Source: Spirochaetaceae bacterium
GTDB lineage: Bacteria > Spirochaetota > Spirochaetia > SZUA-6 > Fen-1364
NCBI GenBank assembly: GCA_003141795.1
Contig: PLNO01000180.1
Coordinates: 1 to 16,485 of the forward strand
DNA length: 16,485 bases
Direction: 5' to 3'
The notes under the pieces were generated by a model. It was given only the letters and a program-made list of their open reading frames with translations, was not told the DNA's origin and made no database searches. The position numbers were made by a program, and so were the translations under genes. Of this stretch, positions 7,273 to 13,009 are shown in pieces. Within the stretch, counting starts at the first letter, position 1. Each line of letters starts with the position of its first letter.

Positions 7273-7458
7273 ATGATTTCAGGAATCTCGCAGGGTTCGG
7301 CCGGCGTGGATTTGACGCGCTCGCTCGACGCAATGAGCGCCGTGCTGCAAAACGGGCAAGACGAGATGATGCAGCTCGCCGAGAAGCTGATGAAGGTCGG
7401 CGTTCAGCAGACCATTCAAGACTCGAAAATGGGCACGATCATCGACACGATGGCCTGA
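7273..7458 (+). CDS. Small 61-aa helical protein, weakly YjfB-like (putative motility)
   Basis: The predicted protein is polar and amphipathic, with no signal peptide, membrane segment or cysteine. Residues about 12-55 look like one long helix with regularly spaced Leu/Met/Val. Size, an N-terminal run of Gly/Ser/Ile and a helical body rich in Gln, Met and Lys recall the YjfB family of small putative motility proteins, but no residue-level motif proves it. The ATG at 7273 is the only good start; only a weak CAGG precedes it. Codon use is GC-rich like that of its neighbours. It stands alone between a divergent promoter region and fxsA, 68 nt away. It could instead be an unrelated small protein; that it is a real gene is likely but not certain. 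Confidence 0.55.
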   Translation: MISGISQGSAGVDLTRSLDAMSAVLQNGQDEMMQLAEKLMKVGVQQTIQDSKMGTIIDTMA

Positions 7459-7512
7459 CAGGCTTCCGCGGCCGTGCACAGCCGGTGTCTGGCACGAAGC
7501 GCGCGGCATTGA

Positions 7513-7518
7513 TACAAT
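7513..7518 (+). promoter_or_regulatory. Candidate -10 box for fxsA
   Basis: TACAAT matches TATAAT at 5/6 positions and ends 8 nt before the fxsA ATG. There is no convincing -35 at the proper distance and no Shine-Dalgarno before the ATG. If used, the mRNA would be nearly leaderless. Confidence 0.25.
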
Positions 7519-7526
7519 CCAGCCTC

Positions 7527-7958
7527 ATGACCGACAGCACTGACGCGCATGCGCACTTCGACAGGAGCTTCCTCTTCAAGGTGATCCTCCTGCTGCTCCT
7601 CTACTCCCTGATCCCCCTGGGGGAGATCATCCTCTTCGTGTATCTGGGAAACGTGATCGGCAACTATCTGATACTCGTGATTGCCGCCGTTGCCGGCATT
7701 CCGGGCGCCATCGTGCTTCTCGACCGCATGCGCCGGCTGGGCAGCGCGCACGGCGGCTGGACGGCGAAGTCCCGCGGCGAGCTTCTCGGTCTGTGCGCCG
7801 GCGCACTGCTCCTTATTTCCCCGGGGTTCGTCACCGACGCATGCGGGTATCTGCTATTCATCCCCGGCGTCCGCAATGCGGTGGGGAGGTTCATCGCCCG
7901 CAGGCTGCCCGCGGGCTTCAAGGAGATTGGTGATTCCCTGGGGCTTTCAGCCCTATAG
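7527..7958 (+). CDS. fxsA: FxsA family membrane protein
   Basis: The 143-aa protein has four hydrophobic segments at about 15-40, 43-66, 86-99 and 101-115. It carries the FxsA hallmarks PLGEIILFVYLGNVIG in the first half and SPGFVTDACGYLLFIPGVR in the second. E. coli FxsA is an inner-membrane protein that, when overproduced, relieves F-plasmid exclusion of phage T7; its normal role is unknown. Length fits the family, usually 130-170 aa. The open frame runs back to 7212, but the upstream part overlaps the small gene at 7273 and has no membrane character, so the ATG at 7527, just before the polar N-terminus, was chosen. The start lacks a visible Shine-Dalgarno. Its stop codon overlaps that of the convergent glycosyltransferase-like gene by 6 nt, leaving no room for a terminator between them. 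Confidence 0.85.
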   Translation: MTDSTDAHAHFDRSFLFKVILLLLLYSLIPLGEIILFVYLGNVIGNYLILVIAAVAGIPGAIVLLDRMRRLGSAHGGWTAKSRGELLGLCAGALLLISPGFVTDACGYLLFIPGVRNAVGRFIARRLPAGFKEIGDSLGLSAL

Positions 7959-8699
7959 CTTGAATATCCGGTAGCCGAGGAGAAGCACGAGGTAGTAGAG
8001 GTAGGGAAACACGGCGGCCAGACGCCACGGATGCTTCCCGATCCCCGTGAGGACGCCGAGTCCCGCGGCGTGCAGCTTCCGCGAGGTCTGCTTTTCTCTG
8101 CCGGCGAACACCTCGAAGCAGTTGCCACCCCAGAGAGACACTCCGGGGTTCAGCTCCCTGCGGTGCTTGTTGATCCACTTGTCCTTCCCGGCGACGCCCG
8201 TGCCCACGAGCACCATCGACGGCGAGGATTTCTTGATCGCCGTGACGATGTCCGTTTCCACCGTACGGGGGAAGAAGCCGTAGAACCGCCCCACGACCTT
8301 GATCCCGTGGAACGATCCGCGGAGGTTCTCCTCCGCGACCTCGAGCACCTCCTTGCGTCCGCCCAGGAGGTAGACCGAGCCCTTGGTCTTCTCTATCACG
8401 CTCAGGATGCGGATCGTGTGCTCGAAGGTGTTGAAGAGGCTCAACGACCCGGTGCGCAGGAAGCCCGCTCCCCGGACGATCGGCAGGGCCACCGGCAGGA
8501 TGAGCGAGGCGTCGCGGAGGCACCGCATGAACTCGGGATCATGGCGCGCCCGCAGCAGCCCGCGCAGGGAGAGGAAGACGATCTGATTGTGCTGTCCGTT
8601 GTCGAGGAGCTCTTCGACGACCTTCGACAGGACGTCGGGATCGATGCTGTCCACGGGAACGTCGAGAACCTTGATGCGCTTTACGAGTCCGCTCTCCAC
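7953..8699 (-). CDS. Divergent WecG/TagA/CpsF-family protein (GT26-like)
   Basis: The 248-aa product matches the WecG/TagA/CpsF fold in order: SVYLLGGRKEVLEVAEENLR (108-127), a VVGRFYGFF block (135-143), SPSMVLVGTGVAGKDKW (159-175) and WGGNCFEVFAG (190-200). The family transfers N-acetylmannosamine-type sugars to polyprenyl-linked precursors at the membrane. The usual catalytic DG (as in LPDG) reads LPVAL here (68-72), and the usual PkQE reads AGKDK, so classical activity is doubtful. The last 20 residues are hydrophobic and may bind the membrane. The start is GTG at 8699, with AGGAG 8 nt upstream; it lies inside the rsmE 3' end with a 19-nt overlap. It is third in ctpA-rsmE-wecG. Gene identity is good at family level only. 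Confidence 0.75.
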   Translation of the reverse strand: MESGLVKRIKVLDVPVDSIDPDVLSKVVEELLDNGQHNQIVFLSLRGLLRARHDPEFMRCLRDASLILPVALPIVRGAGFLRTGSLSLFNTFEHTIRILSVIEKTKGSVYLLGGRKEVLEVAEENLRGSFHGIKVVGRFYGFFPRTVETDIVTAIKKSSPSMVLVGTGVAGKDKWINKHRRELNPGVSLWGGNCFEVFAGREKQTSRKLHAAGLGVLTGIGKHPWRLAAVFPYLYYLVLLLGYRIFKL

Positions 8700-9442
8700 G
8701 AATCTTTCTCCTGTATGATCATTTTCACCGCCCCAAGGGCGAAGAGCGCCGCGGTTTCCACCCGCAGCACGTCGGCGCCGAGGAAGACGGGCGCGAAGCC
8801 CGCCGTCCTGAGCATGCCGACCTCGGCCTCCGAAAGTCCCCCCTCGGGACCGATCAGCATGCTGATCCTCGTGGACCCTCCGGCAAGGAGCCGGTGCAGC
8901 GACAGTGCCGCAAGGGCTTTCTCATGGAAGAAAAGGGCCGTCCCCCAATCTTCTCCCGATTCCGCAACGGAAGCCAGGCTGCGCGGAGCGTCGATGGTCG
9001 GCAACCGCCGCGCCCCGCTCTGCTGGAGCGCCTCACGGGCGATCCTCTCCAAGCGCTGCCTGTGGCCGCCCTCTCCGTCGGGGCGGACCAGGGAATGTTC
9101 GCTCACCACGGGGACGATGCGCGAAACCCCCGCTTCCGTGGCTTGGCGAACAATGAGATCGATTTTGCGCCCCTTTGGCAAGCACTGCAACAGGGTGATC
9201 TCGGGCCCCCGTTCTGCGAGGCCGTCGGGGGTCGGCCCGACCTGCGGGCTGATCCCCACGTCGACCTGGCTGGCGCCGACCTCCTGGATCCTCAGGGTGT
9301 ACCTGCGTCCCCGGAGATCGACGGCGGTGCGCTGGTCGCCCGGGCCCAGGCGGAGCACGCGCACGAGATAGCGGAAATCACCGCCCGTCAGGGTGAGGCG
9401 CGGCTCGCCGGCATAGGTCCGGGGCAGGAGGAATTGCTTCAC
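8681..9442 (-). CDS. rsmE: 16S rRNA (uracil-1498-N3)-methyltransferase RsmE
   Basis: The 253-aa protein shows the RsmE SPOUT-fold motifs: KGRKIDLIVRQATEAGV (about 90-106), REALQQSGARRLP (about 135-147), LIGPEGGLSEAEV (about 196-208) and LGADVLRVETAALFALG near the end, the last two forming the trefoil-knot SAM pocket. The N-terminal PUA-like part (about 1-75) has the typical MKQFLLP opening. The enzyme methylates N3 of U1498 of 16S rRNA in the cytosol using S-adenosylmethionine. The start is GTG, 1 nt behind the ctpA stop and without a clear Shine-Dalgarno, so translation is probably coupled to ctpA. Length is normal for the family. Its placement between a periplasmic protease and a glycosyltransferase-like gene appears to be operon packing rather than a shared pathway. 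Confidence 0.93.
   Translation of the reverse strand: MKQFLLPRTYAGEPRLTLTGGDFRYLVRVLRLGPGDQRTAVDLRGRRYTLRIQEVGASQVDVGISPQVGPTPDGLAERGPEITLLQCLPKGRKIDLIVRQATEAGVSRIVPVVSEHSLVRPDGEGGHRQRLERIAREALQQSGARRLPTIDAPRSLASVAESGEDWGTALFFHEKALAALSLHRLLAGGSTRISMLIGPEGGLSEAEVGMLRTAGFAPVFLGADVLRVETAALFALGAVKMIIQEKDSWRADS
8708..8712 (-). promoter_or_regulatory. Ribosome binding site supporting the GTG start at 8699
   Basis: AGGAG on the minus strand lies 8 nt before the GTG and inside the rsmE coding sequence. This fixes a non-ATG start and points to translation coupled with rsmE. Confidence 0.7.
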
Positions 9443-9443
9443 C

Positions 9444-10862
9444 CTACGTCTTTGGCTCTATCTCATGGCCCATCAGCGCCTTCACCGCGGCCTGTAGCAC
9501 GATGTCGAAGTCCAGGTCGTACGGGAGAGGGGTGTTGTTCGTGATGTTCTGCTGCATGCGCACGAGCCTGCGGAGGTAGCGGTCGTCGAGCTTGATCCCC
9601 TTTTGATGGAGGGTGGTGACGAAATTGCCGATGTCCGCGTCGGACGCCTTCGGGTTGGCCTTCACGAAGTCCTTCACGTAGGTGCCGTTGAGAAGGTCGT
9701 TCAGCGATTTCTGCTGGGCCTCGGTGAGGTCGGGCTCCGCGACGGGACGATCCGGCTCGATCCCTTTCTTGTCGATGGAGATCCCCGTGGCCGCGCCGGC
9801 CGGCGTGTAGTAACGCGAGGTGGTGAGCCTGTACCCGCCGTCCCCCAGGGATTCGACGGTCTGCACGGAACCCTTCCCGTAGGTCTTCTCCCCCATGAGC
9901 ACCGCCCTGTGGTAGTCCTTCAGCGCTCCCGCCAGGATCTCCGCGGCGGAGGCCGAATACTTGTCCACGAGGACGGCCACCGGGATGGAGGGATCGACGA
10001 TCCGGCGGTTGGGCCGCGCGGTGTAGGTCACGTTCTCGGACTGCACGCGCTCGCTTTTCCTCTGCACGATGAGGCCCTGGTCGATGAAGAGGTTCGCCAC
10101 GTCCACGGCCGACGTGAGGAGCCCTCCAGGATTGCCCCTGAGGTCGAGGATCATCGATGTGTAGCCCGCGGCGATGAAGCTGTTGATGGCCTGCCTGCTC
10201 TGCTCGGCGCTCTGCGGCGTGAACTCCATGAGGCGCAGGTAGCCGATCTTGCCCGGCATCATCGTGTACTTCACGGTCTTCAGCTGGATGATGTCACGCG
10301 TGATGGTCGTGTCGAACTGAACCGCCTCCCCACGGGAGACGGTGACCGTCACGTCGGTGCGGGGCGTGCCCCGCAGCTGGTCGCGGATCGCATTGAGGGT
10401 GAGGTCGGCCACGGAGGCGCCGTTCACCTTGATGATGATGTCCCCGGCGGTGATGCCGGCTTTGTACCCGGGTGTGCCCTCGATCGCCGACACGATCTGC
10501 GCCCCGACCTTGTCCACCTTCGTGATCTCCAGGCCCACCCCGCCGAAACTGCCCGTGGAGATGTCCGTCATCTCCGTCCACTCGTTCGCCGCCAGGTACA
10601 TGGAGTAGGGATCGCCCAGGGCGTCGAACATCCCCTTGAGAGCGCCCTCGTACAGCGCCTTGGGCTGCGCCTTGTTCGCGTCGACGTAGGTGTCGCGGAT
10701 TTCCCGGTAGACCTGGCCGATGGTCGACAGGTACGCTTGTGTCTCGTCCTCGGAGCTCCCCGCCATCAGACGCGGAGACAGCGCAAAGAAGGCAAGGCCG
10801 GCAAGAAGCACGGCCGTGACGACAGTCCATACGATACGCTCTTTCGAGCTGAATGGTTTCAT
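9444..10862 (-). CDS. ctpA: S41 carboxy-terminal processing protease (CtpA/CtpB type)
   Basis: The 472-aa protein has an N-terminal signal or anchor segment (about 11-29) after a Lys/Arg, so it acts outside the cytoplasmic membrane, probably in the periplasm. A PDZ domain covers about 103-180 (GGVGLEI, GYKAGITAGDIIIKVNG). The S41 protease core includes ILDLRGNPGGLL (238-249), the nucleophile Ser305 in YSASAAEI, and Lys330 and Gln334 in GKGSVQ. The Ser-to-Lys and Lys-to-Gln spacings of 25 and 4 equal those of B. subtilis CtpB (S309/K334/Q338). A helical tail follows from about 378. Such proteases trim or degrade envelope proteins from the C-terminus. It heads an operon with rsmE and the WecG-like gene. 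A GGGGAG Shine-Dalgarno precedes the ATG by about 6 nt. The substrate is unknown; the symbol denotes the family. Confidence 0.92.
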   Translation of the reverse strand: MKPFSSKERIVWTVVTAVLLAGLAFFALSPRLMAGSSEDETQAYLSTIGQVYREIRDTYVDANKAQPKALYEGALKGMFDALGDPYSMYLAANEWTEMTDISTGSFGGVGLEITKVDKVGAQIVSAIEGTPGYKAGITAGDIIIKVNGASVADLTLNAIRDQLRGTPRTDVTVTVSRGEAVQFDTTITRDIIQLKTVKYTMMPGKIGYLRLMEFTPQSAEQSRQAINSFIAAGYTSMILDLRGNPGGLLTSAVDVANLFIDQGLIVQRKSERVQSENVTYTARPNRRIVDPSIPVAVLVDKYSASAAEILAGALKDYHRAVLMGEKTYGKGSVQTVESLGDGGYRLTTSRYYTPAGAATGISIDKKGIEPDRPVAEPDLTEAQQKSLNDLLNGTYVKDFVKANPKASDADIGNFVTTLHQKGIKLDDRYLRRLVRMQQNITNNTPLPYDLDFDIVLQAAVKALMGHEIEPKT

Positions 10863-10883
10863 CCGTCTCTCCCCAGGGGCACC

Positions 10884-10911
10884 ATTCTATAGGCGCGCCC
10901 TCGCTTGTCAA
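10884..10911 (-). promoter_or_regulatory. Strong sigma70 promoter of ctpA-rsmE-wecG
   Basis: On the minus strand a perfect TTGACA (10906-10911) is followed after 16 nt by TAGAAT (10884-10889, 5/6). That is 11 of 12 consensus positions, the best promoter in the window. Transcription would start near 10877, giving a leader of about 15 nt that carries the GGGGAG site. Confidence 0.75.
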
Positions 10912-10967
10912 TGTACACTTTTTCCGGCCTTGACCACGGTTTCCCCCAATGACAGACTCCCGGAAAC

Positions 10968-11459
10968 ATGAAGGCGCAGCGCACAATGCTCCTCATCGGC
11001 TCCTTCTGGGAGCTGGTGCGATTCTTTCTCGTGCTCCAGATGCTCGCCGCGTCCCTCGAGGCTGCGGCAGGGGCGGGGACGTGGATTTACCCCTGGCTCC
11101 TTCTCATCGGCTCGGGCAACCTCCTCATCGTGGCAGGCGCCGTGATGCTCGCCCTGTTCCCCGATCGCTACGAGCCGCTCGTCTCCCTCCTCCGCCTCGG
11201 CAAGGGCCTGAGCGTCTTCACCTTCGCTCTCTTCGTGCTCTCGGGGGCATTGCGGCAGACCGGCCTGCGGGTCGTTCTCGCGCTGGGCCCCCTGCCCGTG
11301 ACGCAGGGAGTCGTGCTCGTTGGTGTCTGCATCCTCGACATGATTTTTCTCGGCGCTCTTTTCGCGTGGAGGGAGGGGAGTCGGCAGCTCCCTCCCACGC
11401 CCGGCCCCGAATCGGTCCTGCCGGAGTATCGGGAAACGGAAGTCAAGGACTTCCATTGA
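10968..11459 (+). CDS. Hypothetical four-helix membrane protein
   Basis: I do not recognise the family. The 163-aa protein has four hydrophobic segments at about 7-32, 40-64, 77-97 and 110-134, followed by a polar, proline-rich cytoplasmic-type tail of about 28 residues. There is no signal peptide cleavage motif, and the one cysteine (121) lies in the fourth segment. The ATG at 10968 is preceded only by a weak GGA; the ATG seven codons in (10986) is an alternative start. It overlaps the next gene by 4 nt (TTGA), which implies coupled translation and a link to the redox fusion protein behind it. An antisense frame on the opposite strand lacks family features and was discounted. It may be a partner subunit of the redox protein; that is inference from context only. 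Confidence 0.75.
   Translation: MKAQRTMLLIGSFWELVRFFLVLQMLAASLEAAAGAGTWIYPWLLLIGSGNLLIVAGAVMLALFPDRYEPLVSLLRLGKGLSVFTFALFVLSGALRQTGLRVVLALGPLPVTQGVVLVGVCILDMIFLGALFAWREGSRQLPPTPGPESVLPEYRETEVKDFH
11445..11449 (+). promoter_or_regulatory. Ribosome binding site supporting the TTG start at 11456
   Basis: AAGGA lies 6 nt before the TTG. With the TTGA overlap and the signal peptide that begins there, it decides an unusual start codon. Confidence 0.65.
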
Positions 11460-12961
11460 TTGCGCCGGGGCGTGGAGCCCGGAGCAGCGTCTGCCTGCTG
11501 ATCCTCGTTCTCGCGTCCCTCTCCTCCGCCCCCGCGTGGCCGGCCGGTGAGCCCCGTCTCGTCTTTTCCCCGCCGCTGTGGAATTACGGCATGATCAGCC
11601 AGGGGGAGAAGATCAGCCTCACCGTGACGGTGGAGAACCGTGAGACGGCGACGGTGAGCGTCAGCTTCGTTCCCACCTGCACGTGCCTCACGGTGGAGCC
11701 GGCCGCAAGGGTCATCGCGCCTGCGGGAACGGCGGCCTTCACGCTGCATTTCGATTCCTCCGATGACGTGGGCATCACGGAGAGGGGCTTCATCGTTCGC
11801 ACCGACATCCCCGGAGCCAAAGCGCCGTACTATCTCCTGCGCGGCACCGTCCGCGCGGACCGAGCCGCGGGGACCCCGCCGGGTGCATGGCAGAGGCAGG
11901 CGCCGGGGCCGGGGCCGGCCGGACGGACGGGTGTCCCCATCATCTATTATTACACCCCCGGCTGCAGGAGCTGCGAGGAGTTTCTCAGCGTCGAAATCCC
12001 GAAGCTCGAAAAGCGCCAGGGGATCACGATCGCCCTGCAGCGCAGGGACGTTCTGGATCCGACGCAGTACGAGGAGCTCACCGCGTTCGCCGCGGCGCAC
12101 GGGCAGACGCTGAAGGAGATCCCCGCGCTCCGCGTGGGGGACGTCCTCCTCCAGGGCGACGGGGAGATCCGTGCGCGGCTTGCCGGGGTCATCTCATTGC
12201 AGACCTCGGGAGCGCAGGCGCACTCGCAGGAGGCGCCTGCGAACGCGGCTGCCGACACCATCGCAGTCCTGCCGGTGATCGCAGCGGGTCTCATCGACGG
12301 GATCAATCCCTGCGCATTCACGACGCTCATCTTCCTCCTCGCCTCCCTCGCGCTTGCCGGCCGCGCCAGGCGGGAGGTGCTCCTGATCGGCGCGGTGTTC
12401 TCCTTTTCGGTGTTTCTCACGTATTTCCTCGTCGGTCTGGGCTTCTTTGCCGCGCTGCGTGCCGCCGCGGCCGTCTCCCTCGTATCGGTGATCCTGCGCT
12501 GGGTGCTCTTCGCGGTGCTTCTCGTCTTCGCGGGGCTTTCCGTGTACGACTACACGCTCATCCGCAGGGGCCGGCCCACGGAGATCCTCCTCCAGCTCCC
12601 CTCGGCCTTGAAGAAACGCATCCACGCCTCCATCCGCACCCGGGTGCGCACGGCGGCCCTCGTCGGAAGCTCGCTCGTCCTGGGGTTCCTCGTGTCGATC
12701 TTCGAGTTCGCGTGCACTGGCCAGGTCTACCTTCCCACCCTCGCGTATCTCGCCCGGGTCCGTCAGCAGACCACGGCACTGCTCCTGCTCGCCCTGTACA
12801 ACCTCTGCTTCATCGCGCCCCTTCTCGTCGTCTTCGGCGCGAGCTACCTCGGCGTGAGCTCGCAGCGCATCACGACGGTGTTCCAGGCCCACATGGGCAA
12901 GGTGAAGCTCGCGCTGGCGGTCGTCTTCGTCGGGCTTGCAGCGATCACCCTTGTCGGATGA
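11456..12961 (+). CDS. DUF1573 - thioredoxin-like - CcdA/DsbD membrane fusion protein
   Basis: The open frame extends back to 10949, but that part is a shadow of the gene at 10968. From the TTG at 11456 the 501-aa product opens with a signal peptide (SVCLLILVLASL, likely cut after APAWPA, near residue 30). Next come a DUF1573-like Ig domain (about 33-133; LWNYGMISQGE, with TCTC at 74-77), a linker, and a thioredoxin-like domain (about 158-245) with CRSC at 170-173 and the cis-proline motif EIPAL (P223). A CcdA/DsbD membrane domain (about 268-500) follows, with GINPCAF (Cys286) and FEFACTGQVYLP (Cys420). DsbD/CcdA proteins pass electrons from cytosolic thioredoxin through a paired membrane cysteine couple to periplasmic thiols. 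Here the acceptor is probably the fused CRSC domain. Domain order is the reverse of a CcdA followed by a separate ResA-type thioredoxin. The overall function and target are inferred. Confidence 0.85.
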   Translation: MIAPGRGARSSVCLLILVLASLSSAPAWPAGEPRLVFSPPLWNYGMISQGEKISLTVTVENRETATVSVSFVPTCTCLTVEPAARVIAPAGTAAFTLHFDSSDDVGITERGFIVRTDIPGAKAPYYLLRGTVRADRAAGTPPGAWQRQAPGPGPAGRTGVPIIYYYTPGCRSCEEFLSVEIPKLEKRQGITIALQRRDVLDPTQYEELTAFAAAHGQTLKEIPALRVGDVLLQGDGEIRARLAGVISLQTSGAQAHSQEAPANAAADTIAVLPVIAAGLIDGINPCAFTTLIFLLASLALAGRARREVLLIGAVFSFSVFLTYFLVGLGFFAALRAAAAVSLVSVILRWVLFAVLLVFAGLSVYDYTLIRRGRPTEILLQLPSALKKRIHASIRTRVRTAALVGSSLVLGFLVSIFEFACTGQVYLPTLAYLARVRQQTTALLLLALYNLCFIAPLLVVFGASYLGVSSQRITTVFQAHMGKVKLALAVVFVGLAAITLVG

Positions 12962-12979
12962 GACTGGTTTGTCTATGCT
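12951..12979 (+). promoter_or_regulatory. Likely sigma70 promoter of fapA-lgt
   Basis: TTGTCG (12951-12956) and TATGCT (12974-12979) match consensus at 4/6 each with a 17-nt spacer. Transcription would start near 12986, 24 nt before the ATG at 13010. The -35 lies in the last codons of the redox fusion gene, so read-through is also possible. Confidence 0.45.
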
Positions 12980-13009
12980 TGTGATGAAAGCGCACGCACG
13001 AGTTCCCCA

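Noticed and set aside
7490..7495. TGGCAC before fxsA as a sigma54 -24 element
   Set aside because: No TTGC-type -12 element follows at the required spacing.
10930..10958. Plus-strand promoter TTGACC-N17-CAGACT for the membrane protein gene
   Set aside because: The -10 matches at only 3/6 positions and the start would lie within a few bases of the ATG; too weak to list.
10949..11455. N-terminal extension of the redox fusion frame back to 10949
   Set aside because: It overlaps the membrane protein gene in another frame and its translation is Arg/Pro-rich; the signal peptide, AAGGA site and TTGA overlap place the start at 11456.
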